Of a stretch of DNA of 48,432 nucleotides, positions 33,146-41,792 are shown piece by piece; positions within the stretch are counted from its first letter, which is position 1, and the number at the start of each line of letters is the position of its first letter. The notes beneath the pieces are model-generated. The model was not told where the DNA came from, did no database searches, and saw only the letters and a program-made list of their open reading frames with translations. Made by a program: the position numbers and the translations under genes. The stretch is from Prevotellaceae bacterium. GTDB lineage: Bacteria > Bacteroidota > Bacteroidia > Bacteroidales > Bacteroidaceae. The DNA lies in NCBI GenBank assembly GCA_028726625.1, contig JAQYPT010000074.1, positions 1 through 48,432 on the forward strand, written 5' to 3'.

Positions 33146-34096
33146 ATGAAAACCATGATATTGGATGAAAAAACGGTTCTAACGAGCCCCTGTGTGGCAA
33201 CCATAGGATTCTTCGATGGGGTGCATTTGGGGCATCAATTCTTGATACATCAGGTCGTGAAGACAGCTCGTGATGCAGGATTGTCATCCCTGGTCATCAC
33301 GTTTGACAAGCATCCTCGCCAAGTGTTACACAGCCATTATGTCCCCGAATTGTTGACCACGACCGAGCAAAAGCTGCAACTACTCTCTGCAACTGCTGTT
33401 GATCAGGTCGTGGTATTACCGTTTACGCAAAAGATGGCTAGTATGACAGCCCAACAATTCATGGGCGATGTACTCCATAATCGGTTACAGGTACGCAAGT
33501 TGGTGATTGGTTATGACAATCGGTTCGGACACAATCGGAAAGAAGGATTTGATGATTATGTGCGCTATGGACGGGCATTAGGCATCGAGGTGATACGCAG
33601 TGAGGAGTTTTCTTTGGACAAAGATGCCCTGCATGTGAGTTCTTCTGCCATTCGAAAATACATCCATGAGGGGTTGGTGGAGCAGGCCAATCGCTGTTTA
33701 GGGCGTCCCTATGTGCTCACGGCTCATGTTGTTGATGGGTGTAAAGAAGGCAGGAAACTTGGTTTTCCGACAGCCAATCTCAATTTAAACGAAATCACAC
33801 AGATGCTTCCTGCCATGGGTGTTTATGCCGTGAAAGCGCAGGTTGAGGGGGCAGGACCTTGGTATCTGGCGATGACAAGCATCGGTATGCGGCCCACCTA
33901 CAATGGAACAAACCTGACAGTCGAAACTCATATCCTCGAAGGATTTCATGAAAATATCTATGATAAGCAACTTTCCGTGGCCTTTTTCAAACGTCTTCGC
34001 GGTGAAAAGCGGTTTGACAGCTTGGCGTTGTTACATGCTAAAATAGCGGAAGATGCACGGGAAGTAAATCATTATTTTAACAAAATAGAGAAATGA
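33146..34096 (+). CDS. ribF: Bifunctional riboflavin kinase/FAD synthetase
   Basis: RibF phosphorylates riboflavin to FMN and adenylates FMN to FAD. The 316-residue protein has the nucleotidyltransferase domain (ATIGFFDGVHLGHQFLI, VIGYDNRFGHNRKEG, SSSAIR) and the C-terminal flavokinase domain (GRPYVLTAHVVDGCKEGRKL, GFPTANL, GMRPTYNG). The ATG at 33146 has GGTAAGGA upstream; an ATG at 33131 overlapping the HAD gene is the alternative. ribD is elsewhere in this window (22203). Confidence 0.95.
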   Translation: MKTMILDEKTVLTSPCVATIGFFDGVHLGHQFLIHQVVKTARDAGLSSLVITFDKHPRQVLHSHYVPELLTTTEQKLQLLSATAVDQVVVLPFTQKMASMTAQQFMGDVLHNRLQVRKLVIGYDNRFGHNRKEGFDDYVRYGRALGIEVIRSEEFSLDKDALHVSSSAIRKYIHEGLVEQANRCLGRPYVLTAHVVDGCKEGRKLGFPTANLNLNEITQMLPAMGVYAVKAQVEGAGPWYLAMTSIGMRPTYNGTNLTVETHILEGFHENIYDKQLSVAFFKRLRGEKRFDSLALLHAKIAEDAREVNHYFNKIEK

Positions 34097-34938
34097 TGCG
34101 CAAATCAATCAAAGGAATATTAGACATTGCATGGTATTTGGTGGTGTTTATCATGCTTCAAGTGTTGGTCACTTATCTGGTCAGCATCGTGTCTTTGCTG
34201 CACAATGGCATGGACTTCGGGACCGCATTGCACTATCTTCAGTCGCATCGCGTGTTCAGTTCGACGACGGTCATCGCCACTTCCGCCGTTTCCAGTGTGT
34301 TGACAATCGTCTTATTCATGTCACTTAAATGGACACCCGTGGCACGTTCGTATGTGCGCAGTAAGCCTTGGACGGCGTTGTTTTGGGTGGTTCTATTGTC
34401 ATTGGGTACCATCATCCCCTCTGCATGGCTGCTTGAGCAGATGGAAGTAGAGGTGCCTTCTGGCTTAGAACGAATGCTCAATGCCCTGATGGGCAATCGG
34501 TGGGGATATCTATCCGTTGGCATCTTGGTGCCAATTGCCGAAGAAACAGTTTTCAGAGGTGCCGTTCTTCGCACCTTGCTCCAACTCTTCCGTGGCCGTA
34601 CAGCTTGGCTGTCCATCATCCTTTCGGCGTTGATTTTTGGTCTTGCGCATTTCAATATGGCTCAATTGCCACACGCTTTTCTCATGGGTTTGTTGTTGGG
34701 ATGGATGTATGTACGCACCAATAGTATTGTACCTGGCATTGTTTTGCATTGGGTCAACAACTCTACAATATTCATGGTGTATAATCTCATTCCCAGCTCA
34801 GCTAATGGTAATCTTGTTGATATCTTTGGAGGTAGCCAGCAAGCCGTGTGGATGAGTTTGCTCTTCTCTCTATGCATCATGCTTCCAGCCTTGTTCCAAT
34901 TGTCCCGAAGACTAAAGAAAGCCGAACCTGTAGCATAG
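34093..34938 (+). CDS. CPBP family intramembrane metalloprotease
   Basis: A 281-residue polytopic membrane protein with about eight helices. It has the CPBP/Abi motifs: EETVFRG (motif 1), LIFGLAHF (motif 2 with His) and LHWVNNS (motif 3). Eukaryotic relatives (Rce1) process prenylated proteins; bacterial members act in peptide or bacteriocin immunity or are uncharacterised. The ATG overlaps the ribF stop as ATGA; the ATG at 34096 is also possible. Two hairpins downstream end the operon. Confidence 0.88.
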   Translation: MMRKSIKGILDIAWYLVVFIMLQVLVTYLVSIVSLLHNGMDFGTALHYLQSHRVFSSTTVIATSAVSSVLTIVLFMSLKWTPVARSYVRSKPWTALFWVVLLSLGTIIPSAWLLEQMEVEVPSGLERMLNALMGNRWGYLSVGILVPIAEETVFRGAVLRTLLQLFRGRTAWLSIILSALIFGLAHFNMAQLPHAFLMGLLLGWMYVRTNSIVPGIVLHWVNNSTIFMVYNLIPSSANGNLVDIFGGSQQAVWMSLLFSLCIMLPALFQLSRRLKKAEPVA

Positions 34939-34987
34939 CGGTTGGGTTGTTGTTGGGTAGACATGAACATGAAATGACTAAAATAGC

Positions 34988-35014
34988 GAAACGCCACCCC
35001 TTTGGTGGCGTTTC
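34988..35014. terminator. Bidirectional terminator hairpin
   Basis: GAAACGCCACC (34988-34998) pairs perfectly with GGTGGCGTTTC (35004-35014), 5-nt loop. It sits between the convergent CPBP and anti-sigma genes and can serve both strands, although T-runs are short. Confidence 0.65.
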
Positions 35015-35054
35015 TTAAGTACGTTAGTATGTTATGAAAAATTTGAGAGAAAAG

Positions 35055-35082
35055 TGAAGCTTCACAGCTTCGTTTTTGTTTT
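35055..35082 (+). terminator. Second terminator after the CPBP gene
   Basis: GAAGC/GCTTC stem (35056-35060 with 35067-35071), 6-nt loop, followed by GTTTTTGTTTT. A short stem with a good T-tract on the plus strand. Confidence 0.5.
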
Positions 35083-35122
35083 ACTAAACATGTTTTATAA
35101 TTGAGAAAGCATAGAAATTATC

Positions 35123-35611
35123 TTATTTGATGATGGTAGCCGGCTGCACATCTGCGGGTGTTATGTTGCTTTGTTGCATGCTGTCTATTGTCGCAGAGTC
35201 GCCAATGGCCACTGAAGTGCCTTGCTGTAGTTGTTCTGTTCCATCATAGGATGCACCTATGTTATCGTTCTTCTGCATGAACGGAACCTGCAATGCGTTG
35301 CTCAATGTCAGGATGATGGCTACCACGGCGGCTGCCTTGAAGAGCGGCATCAGCCGTTGTCTCATCTTGATGGTGCGCGCCTTGACCGGTGTTGGCTCAT
35401 CGATCATGGACAGAATCTTCTCATCAAAGTCGTCTCCCAGTACCTTTTGGGTTGCTTCTTGTTGAGCGTATACGAACAATGCGCGATACTTTTGCAGGTC
35501 CGCTGGAACGTCTTCCTGACTGAAGAACGTGCGGAGAATCTCTTCTTCTTGAAGCGTTGTCTCGCATGCCCAATAGCGTTCCAATAGTTGTTCGATATAT
35601 TTATAATCCAT
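35123..35611 (-). CDS. Probable anti-sigma factor, single-pass membrane protein
   Basis: A 162-residue protein with an N-terminal cytoplasmic segment (MDYKYIEQLLERYWACETTL, QEEEILRTFFSQ), one membrane helix (about 90-108, FKAAAVVAIILTLSNAL) and a short Gln/Ser/Thr-rich periplasmic tail. There is no HxxxCxxC zinc motif. Its start overlaps the end of the ECF sigma gene by 11 nt, the usual arrangement for a sigma/anti-sigma pair in Bacteroidota. Function assigned from context. Confidence 0.7.
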   Translation of the reverse strand: MDYKYIEQLLERYWACETTLQEEEILRTFFSQEDVPADLQKYRALFVYAQQEATQKVLGDDFDEKILSMIDEPTPVKARTIKMRQRLMPLFKAAAVVAIILTLSNALQVPFMQKNDNIGASYDGTEQLQQGTSVAIGDSATIDSMQQSNITPADVQPATIIK

Positions 35612-36113
35612 AATTGTCGTATTTTTGAAATCTTTCTTTTACCGTTTGCCGGGCTCTGAAGATGTTTACCTTCACTTGTTCTTCACTGATGCCCAGTATT
35701 TTGGCAATTTCTTTGTAAGGCTTTCCCTCGAAATCTCTGAGTTGCATGCAGCTTCTTTGTTTTTCTGGAAGCGCATTGACGAGGTTTCTCACAAGCTCTA
35801 TTCTGTCTTGTTGTAGGGTATCCTCGAATGGTGTCGAGGAGGTGTCTGGGCTTTCTGTCTGTCTTTCTTCGAGCGAATCATTGAGATTGTCGTGCTTCTT
35901 GATTCTGTCGAGCGCTAAGTTACGGCAGATGGTGATGCTGAAGGCTTCTATTGATTCTATTTCATTCCAGCTTTCACGCTTGTCCCAAACCTTTATCAGT
36001 GTGTCTTGTACGATGTCTTGGGCCTCCTCATGACTGAGCGTGATGCGCAAAGCTAACCTGTAGAGCGCATCTTTGAGTGGTAAGACATCGTTACGAAAAC
36101 TGATATTCTTCAT
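35601..36113 (-). CDS. ECF-type RNA polymerase sigma factor
   Basis: A 170-residue sigma-70 family factor: region 2 (LRITLSHEEAQDIVQDTLIK, SWNEIESIEAFSITICRNLA) and region 4 (LPEKQRSCMQLRDFEGKPYK, EIAKILGISEEQVKVNIFRA) joined by a polar linker. Overlaps the probable anti-sigma gene by 11 nt. No -7/-33 pair of the housekeeping type was found directly upstream. No polysaccharide-utilisation genes (SusC/SusD) are adjacent, so the regulon is unknown. Confidence 0.92.
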   Translation of the reverse strand: MKNISFRNDVLPLKDALYRLALRITLSHEEAQDIVQDTLIKVWDKRESWNEIESIEAFSITICRNLALDRIKKHDNLNDSLEERQTESPDTSSTPFEDTLQQDRIELVRNLVNALPEKQRSCMQLRDFEGKPYKEIAKILGISEEQVKVNIFRARQTVKERFQKYDNYGL

Positions 36114-36302
36114 CTTTGCCTCTAATTAAATGACGATTGGGATAGGGATAAGTTACATGCACCTGCAGATTTAACTATTTTTTTAAGTTAATCAGTAGGA
36201 TGAATCTTGCCTTTTTTGCAATTGGTGAAGCCTTCTTTACAAGAGGTAGACGTTGGTGGAATTGTGTGCAGAATGTATAAAAAAGGGTGCCGCCACTACG
36301 GA

Positions 36303-38195
36303 TTATTCCAGGTAAGTATATCCGTAAAGTCCCGAACGGTAGTTGTTTAAAAACTCTTTACCTTCTTCTAAGGATATTTTTCCCAGCTTAACACTCTTTG
36401 TTACCCACGTTTCCAGTTGTCTAACCAGCTTCTTCGGACTGTATTGAACATAATCAAGTACCTCGTCTACGGTCTCTCCATCAATTACTTGGTCGATGCT
36501 GTATTTGCCGTTTTTCACGGAGATGTGCACGGCATTGGTGTCGCCAAAGAGATTGTGCAGGTCGCCTAAGATTTCCTGATAGGCCCCAACAAGGAACACG
36601 CCGAGATAGTAAGGCTCGCCTTTCTTCAATGGGTGCAGAGGCAACACGTGCGAAATATTGCGGTTGGTCACGAAGTTTGCTATCTTTCCATCACTGTCGC
36701 AGGTGATGTCTTGCAGTGTGGCATTGCGTGTGGGACGTTCGTCCAGCCGCTGAATCGGTAGGATGGGGAAGAGCTGATCGATGGCCCAACTGTCGGGAAG
36801 CGACTGGAATAGGGAGAAATTGCAGAAGTATTTATCGGCCAATAGCTTGTCAAGATTCCTCAACTCATCAGGGACATGCTTCATTGACTTGGACAACATG
36901 TTGATTTCCCGACACACACTCCAGTACATGCTTTCTATCTCTGCGCGCGTTTGTAGGTCGACAATGCCCAGAGCAAACAAGTCGAGCGACTCTTCGCGTA
37001 TTTGCTCTGCGTCGTGCCAATCTTCCAACATCGAGCGCGGATTGAGGTTATCCCATATCTCATACAGGTCTTTTACCAGCTGGTGTTCTTCTTCGGTCGG
37101 CTCAAATTCCTCTGGCATGGTTGGCAAACTGGCTGTTTCCAACACGTCAATGACCAACACCGAGTGATGCGCTGTCAATGACCGACCGCTCTCTGTGATG
37201 AGGTTCGGGTGTGGCACGCCATTCTTGTTGGCCGCATCGATGAAGGTGTAGATACAGTCATTGACATACTCTTGGATGGAGTAATTCACCGAACTTTCGC
37301 TGCTCGACGAACGCGTTCCGTCATAATCTACGCCCAGTCCGCCCCCACAGTCCACGAAATCAACGTTGTACCCCATCTTATGTAGGTTGATGTAGTATTG
37401 CGCAGCCTCGCGAAGAGCCGTCTGGATGCGGCGAATTTTGGTGATTTGAGAACCGATGTGGAAGTGGATGAGATGCAGACAGTCTTTGAGTCCTTTCTCC
37501 TCCAGCATCTTCAAGGCCAGCAGAAGTTCAGAGGAATTCAGGCCAAACTTGGAGGCATCGCCGCCGCTGTCTGCCCATTTACCCGAACCGGATGATGCCA
37601 ACTTGATTCGAATACCAATGTTCGGCCGCACGCCAATCTTCTTCGCAGCCTTGGCGATGATGTCCAGTTCGTTCAGTTTCTCAATGACAATGAAGATGCG
37701 TTTGCCCATCTTTTGCGCCAAAAGTGCCAACTCTATGTAACTCTGGTCTTTGTATCCGTTGCAAATGATGAGCGAATCGCTCTGGCATTGCACGGCAATC
37801 ACGGCATGAAGTTCAGGCTTGCTGCCCGCCTCCAAACCCAGGTTGAACTTCTGTCCGTGAGAGATAATCTCTTCCACCACGGGCTGCATTTGGTTCACTT
37901 TGATAGGGTAGATGATGAAGTTCTCGGCTTTGTAATCGTATTCTTTTGCAGCTTGCGCAAAGCAGCTGGCCGTTTTCTCGATGCGGTTGTCAAGAATGTC
38001 GGGGAAACGCAGCAGTACTGGCGAACTCACGTCGCGCAAAGCCAGCTCGTCCATCACGTCTCGCAGGTCTATTTCGGTATTGTCCTTACACGGCGTCACG
38101 TAGGCATTGCCCTTCTCGTTGATGCCAAAATAAGAAACACCCCATCCATTGATGTTGTACAACTCTTTTGAATCTTCAATCGTCCACTTCTTCAT
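36303..38195 (-). CDS. speA: Biosynthetic arginine decarboxylase
   Basis: A PLP enzyme that converts arginine to agmatine for polyamine synthesis. The 630-residue protein fits the SpeA family length. It shows the PLP-lysine motif IYPIKVNQMQPV (Lys about 98), LGLEAGSKPEL, HFHIGSQITKIRRIQTA, VDCGGGLGVDYDG and a long C-terminal part with the typical DLLADKYFCNFSLFQSLPD-like segment. It follows aroK by 22 nt, at the end of the topA-aroK-speA run. Confidence 0.96.
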   Translation of the reverse strand: MKKWTIEDSKELYNINGWGVSYFGINEKGNAYVTPCKDNTEIDLRDVMDELALRDVSSPVLLRFPDILDNRIEKTASCFAQAAKEYDYKAENFIIYPIKVNQMQPVVEEIISHGQKFNLGLEAGSKPELHAVIAVQCQSDSLIICNGYKDQSYIELALLAQKMGKRIFIVIEKLNELDIIAKAAKKIGVRPNIGIRIKLASSGSGKWADSGGDASKFGLNSSELLLALKMLEEKGLKDCLHLIHFHIGSQITKIRRIQTALREAAQYYINLHKMGYNVDFVDCGGGLGVDYDGTRSSSSESSVNYSIQEYVNDCIYTFIDAANKNGVPHPNLITESGRSLTAHHSVLVIDVLETASLPTMPEEFEPTEEEHQLVKDLYEIWDNLNPRSMLEDWHDAEQIREESLDLFALGIVDLQTRAEIESMYWSVCREINMLSKSMKHVPDELRNLDKLLADKYFCNFSLFQSLPDSWAIDQLFPILPIQRLDERPTRNATLQDITCDSDGKIANFVTNRNISHVLPLHPLKKGEPYYLGVFLVGAYQEILGDLHNLFGDTNAVHISVKNGKYSIDQVIDGETVDEVLDYVQYSPKKLVRQLETWVTKSVKLGKISLEEGKEFLNNYRSGLYGYTYLE

Positions 38196-38217
38196 TGTTG
38201 TTTTACGAAACTGTTTT

Positions 38218-38745
38218 TTATAGATTTAATAATACTTTTAATTGGTCTACGGTTGCTTGAATCTTACCGTAGGAGTCCATCAAACTGACGTCCAGCGTAT
38301 GCTTTGCCTGCGTATAAAAGGGCTCGCGCTCTTTCAGTTGCGTGCCGATGAAGGTTTTCACTTCCTCTGGTGTCTTGCCCAGCAACAGGGGTCTGACCGT
38401 CTTGCCCATCTTCAAATGGCCGTAAAGCACCTCGGGTGAAGCTTTCAGAAACACGGTTTCGCCCTGCTGGTTCAAATAGTTGATGTTGTCAAAAAAGCAC
38501 GGTGTGCCACCTCCGCAACTCAGGATGACGTGTTCAAACTCTGCCACTTCGTGCAGCATGCGGCATTCTATCTGCCTGAACCCCTCTTCGCCTCGCTCCT
38601 CAAAGAGCTGTTTGATGGTTTTTCTCATCCGACTTTCGATGTACCAGTCAAGATCATAAAAAGGCATGTCAAGGGCTTTAGACAAGGCTTTTCCAAGCGT
38701 TGTCTTTCCCGAGCCCATGTATCCCATAATGATGATGCGGTCCAT
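38218..38745 (-). CDS. aroK: Shikimate kinase
   Basis: Phosphorylates shikimate at O3 in the aromatic amino acid pathway. The 175-residue protein has Walker A GYMGSGKTTLGKAL, shikimate-binding FYDLDWYIE, FERGEEGFRQIE-type EERGEEGFRQIE, VILSCGGGTPC and the lid region VRPLLLG. The ATG at 38745 gives the typical short N-terminus MDRIIIMGYMGSGK; upstream sequence to 38802 overlaps topA and is basic and non-homologous. 16 nt from topA. Confidence 0.95.
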   Translation of the reverse strand: MDRIIIMGYMGSGKTTLGKALSKALDMPFYDLDWYIESRMRKTIKQLFEERGEEGFRQIECRMLHEVAEFEHVILSCGGGTPCFFDNINYLNQQGETVFLKASPEVLYGHLKMGKTVRPLLLGKTPEEVKTFIGTQLKEREPFYTQAKHTLDVSLMDSYGKIQATVDQLKVLLNL

Positions 38746-38761
38746 GCTTGGGGTGAGTTGA

Positions 38762-41092
38762 TTATTTCTTGCTTTTGGCCGTCTTCTTTGTCGGTGCCGC
38801 ATGCACGATGTCCATGCACTCCTCGTATGTCAAGTCGGCTGCCTTGCTATGCATGGCCTTGGGCAAACGATAGTTCTTGCCGTCATAAGCGATGTAAGGG
38901 CCGTAACGACCGTTCAGCACTTCCAGCTTTGCGTCTTGTTCAAACGACTTGATGTGCCTCTCTTTCTCCTGTTTCCGCTTCTGTTCTATTAGTTGGATGG
39001 CAGTTTCCAATGTCACCTTTAGCGGGTTTTCTTCTTTAGGCAGTGACACATATTTCTTTTGATGAAGCACGTAGGGTCCGAAGCGTCCAGCCCCAATCAC
39101 CACGTCAGTGCCTTCAAACTGACCCACGGTGCGAGGCAGTTTGAACAATTCGAGCGCGTCTTCCAAGGTCATCTCCTCCATGCTCTTATCCGCTGGGAGT
39201 TGTGAGAATCGGGGCTTCTCGTCATCATCGGCCGTACCGATTTGTACCACTGGTCCGTATCTGCCTATCTTTACGAACACCGGTTTGCCACTCTTGGGAT
39301 CGATACCCAGTTCACGTTCGCCAGCCTTGTGTTCACTTCGTGCGTTCATCACCTTTTCTACAGTGGGCTTGAAGCTCTTGTCAAAGTTCTTCATCATCTT
39401 GTTCCACTCGGTGTTTCCCTCAGCAATGCTGTCGAATTTCTCTTCCACATTTGCGGTGAAGTTGTAGTCCATGATGCTGGGGAAGTTCTCCATCAGGAAG
39501 TCGTTCACAACCATTCCGATGTCCGTAGGCAATAGTTTTCCTTTTTCGTTGCCCACCACTTCTTTCTTAGTCTTGGACGTTATCTTGCCGCCCTTCAGCG
39601 AATCGATGGTGTATGCCCTATCAGTACCCTTCTTATCGCCCTTCTGCACATATTCTCTTTGCTGTATGGTGCTGATAGTGGGCGCATAGGTAGAGGGTCG
39701 ACCGATGCCCAATTCTTCCAGTTTCTTCACCAAACTGGCTTCCGTGTAGCGTATCGGACTTTGTGAATAGCGTTCGGTTGAGGTGATTTCACGACGTTCC
39801 AACAGGTCGCCTTCCTTCAAGGCTGGCAGCGAGTGGGTGTAGTCATCCTGGTTATTCTCATCCTCGTCGTTCGACTCGTGATAAGCCTTGATAAAACCTT
39901 CGAACGTGATGATTTCAACGTTGGCTGTAAACTGTTCTTTCACGCCGCTTACGTCAATGGTCACAGTTGTTTTCTCCAACTGTGCGTCAGCCATCTGACT
40001 GGCTAGCGTGCGTTTCCATATCAGGTCGTACAGACGGCGCTCTTGCGACGTACCCTCTATCTCATGCTTGCTCATGTACGTTGGGCGAATGGCCTCGTGA
40101 GCCTCTTGTGCGCCTTTCGAGTGCGTGTGGTACTTGCGTGGTTTGCTGTATTCTGCACCGTATGCCTTCACGATTTCTTCCTTGCAGGTGTTCACTGCCA
40201 GTTGTGAGAGATTCACGCTGTCGGTACGCATGTAGGTGATTTGTCCGTTCTCATACAAGTGTTGAGCCACCATCATGGTCTGTCCAACCGTAAATCCCAA
40301 CTTGCGGGCTGCTTCCTGTTGCAGGGTTGAAGTGGTGAAAGGTGGTGCTGGCGTGCGCTTCAGGGGCTTGCGCGTGATGCTGTCCACGGTGAACTTGGCA
40401 TCCTTACATTGCTCCAGAAAGGCTAGGGCCTCTTCGTGTTTGCTGAACCGTTTGTCCAGTTCGGCCTTCACTTCCGATGCCGATCCGTCTTCGTTGGTGA
40501 TGACGAAGATGGCGTTGATGCGATAGTAAGGTTCGCTTTCGAAGGCTTGTATCTCGCGTTCGCGCTCTACGATGAGGCGCACGGCCACGCTTTGTACGCG
40601 TCCGGCCGACAGGGCTGGCTTCACCTTTCGCCACAACACGGGCGACAAGCGGAAACCCACCAGGCGGTCGAGCACACGGCGTGCCTGTTGTGCGTTGACC
40701 AAATCCATGTTCAAATGACGTGGATTCTCGATGGCCTCGAGAATGGCTGGCTTGGTAATCTCATGAAAGACAATGCGGTTGGTCTTCTCCTCGTCCAAAC
40801 CAAGCACCTCGCACAGATGCCATGATATAGCCTCTCCCTCGCGGTCCTCATCGGAAGCCAGCCACACCTTCTTAGCCTCTTTGGCCTGCTTCTTCAATTC
40901 GTTGACAAGCTTTTTCTTCTCTTCCGGAATCTCGTAATTGGGTTCAAGTGTATCTGGATCAATGCTCAACTCTTTTTTCTTCAGGTCTCTGATGTGTCCG
41001 TATGATGACATGACCTTATAGTCTTCGCCTAGAAATTTCTCGATAGTCTTCGCCTTTGCGGGGCTCTCTACGATAACTAAATTTTTCTGCAT
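38762..41092 (-). CDS. topA: DNA topoisomerase I
   Basis: Type IA topoisomerase that relaxes negative supercoils. The 776-residue protein has the TOPRIM domain (NLVIVESPAKAKTIEKFLG, WLASDEDREGEAISWHL), the active-site segment GQITYMRTDSVNLS (Tyr near 290) and the C-terminal repeats with GRYGPVVQIG, GRFGPYVLH and GRYGPYIAY, the form seen in Bacteroidota, in place of the E. coli zinc fingers, plus a lysine-rich tail. The ATG at 41092 is preferred because a -7 element at 41122-41129 lies downstream of the longer frame's ATG (41134). Confidence 0.96.
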   Translation of the reverse strand: MQKNLVIVESPAKAKTIEKFLGEDYKVMSSYGHIRDLKKKELSIDPDTLEPNYEIPEEKKKLVNELKKQAKEAKKVWLASDEDREGEAISWHLCEVLGLDEEKTNRIVFHEITKPAILEAIENPRHLNMDLVNAQQARRVLDRLVGFRLSPVLWRKVKPALSAGRVQSVAVRLIVEREREIQAFESEPYYRINAIFVITNEDGSASEVKAELDKRFSKHEEALAFLEQCKDAKFTVDSITRKPLKRTPAPPFTTSTLQQEAARKLGFTVGQTMMVAQHLYENGQITYMRTDSVNLSQLAVNTCKEEIVKAYGAEYSKPRKYHTHSKGAQEAHEAIRPTYMSKHEIEGTSQERRLYDLIWKRTLASQMADAQLEKTTVTIDVSGVKEQFTANVEIITFEGFIKAYHESNDEDENNQDDYTHSLPALKEGDLLERREITSTERYSQSPIRYTEASLVKKLEELGIGRPSTYAPTISTIQQREYVQKGDKKGTDRAYTIDSLKGGKITSKTKKEVVGNEKGKLLPTDIGMVVNDFLMENFPSIMDYNFTANVEEKFDSIAEGNTEWNKMMKNFDKSFKPTVEKVMNARSEHKAGERELGIDPKSGKPVFVKIGRYGPVVQIGTADDDEKPRFSQLPADKSMEEMTLEDALELFKLPRTVGQFEGTDVVIGAGRFGPYVLHQKKYVSLPKEENPLKVTLETAIQLIEQKRKQEKERHIKSFEQDAKLEVLNGRYGPYIAYDGKNYRLPKAMHSKAADLTYEECMDIVHAAPTKKTAKSKK

Positions 41093-41121
41093 TGTTTCTT
41101 TGTGAATCTTATAATTTGCGG

Positions 41122-41129
41122 CAAAAGTA
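41122..41129 (-). promoter_or_regulatory. -7 element of topA
   Basis: TACTTTTG on the minus strand (TAnnTTTG). Predicts a start near 41115 and supports the topA ATG at 41092. No TTTG at the usual -33 distance. Confidence 0.45.
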
Positions 41130-41395
41130 AACAAAAGTTTCTTTATACCTTTTATATATAGACAATTTTACTTTGTTTTTTAAGTTTTTAAGATGATTTT
41201 GTGAAATTTAAGCGTGCGAAATAAGCACACTTAGGGGTGTGATTCATCATGTCCTGCACTGAATAATGTTGGTTATTTTTATCAAAAAAAGGCCCCAAAA
41301 ACGGCCCTTCAGAACTTCTATTCTAGAAAAAATCAATAGGCTTATAGGATGAAAACACGGCTCATTTTGGTAGGATGAAAAGCCATTTTCGCTAT

Positions 41396-41509
41396 AAAAG
41401 CAATGTGATTCATCGAAAATAAGCATCACTTTGGTGCCTAATAAGCATGGTGTTGCACCGCAAAAGCATGCTTATTGACCACCAAAAGCAATGCTTTTGC
41501 CGAGTGAGG
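41396..41509 (-). repeat. Degenerate ~22-nt tandem array (array C)
   Basis: AAGC cores have their G at 41400, 41423, 41445, 41466 and 41488, intervals 23, 22, 21 and 22. On the minus strand the units read (C)ATGCTTTT/ATGCTTAT followed by a variable GGTG/CAA block, matching the CATGCTTTTACCG units of array A. The 41466 and 41488 units form GCAAAAGCAT/ATGCTTTTGC dyads. Confidence 0.72.
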
Positions 41510-41754
41510 GCGTAAAAGGTGGAGTTAAAATTGTAAGGTAAAAGCGCAACAGTCTGTGTAACAGTAAGTTGAGAAATGGTGCTCATCCTTGGCGTATTTG
41601 CACGCAGGCAGGTGATGGTTTGCAAATATGCCCAGCATGATGAGGCCTCTTGTCAAGAAAATTCACTCACAGAGGTGGTCATGATTGATGGCCAGCCCAA
41701 GCATAACTCTGTAAAAAACTATCTGGGTAGGCTGACAATCTCAATTATTTGCTA

Positions 41755-41762
41755 TATCTTTG
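41755..41762 (+). promoter_or_regulatory. -7 element of the TlpA-like gene
   Basis: TATCTTTG, 30 nt before the ATG at 41793. No clear -33 element. Confidence 0.45.
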
Positions 41763-41792
41763 CAGCATTGAAAGACCATTATTTTGAAAAAT

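Larger units (their letters stand above)
41093..41792. other. 0.7-kb gene-free divergent region
   Basis: Between topA and the TlpA-like gene no coding sequence is convincing. The region contains the topA -7 element (41122-41129), a GGCC-rich imperfect hairpin near 41289-41309, a periodic array of AAAAGCAT-type units (41396-41509), and the -7 element of the TlpA-like gene (41755-41762). Confidence 0.65.

Noticed and set aside
36171..36191. TTAACT/AGTTAA hairpin upstream of the sigma gene
   Set aside because: Six A/T-rich base pairs with a T-rich loop can arise by chance in AT-rich intergenic DNA; no clear role.
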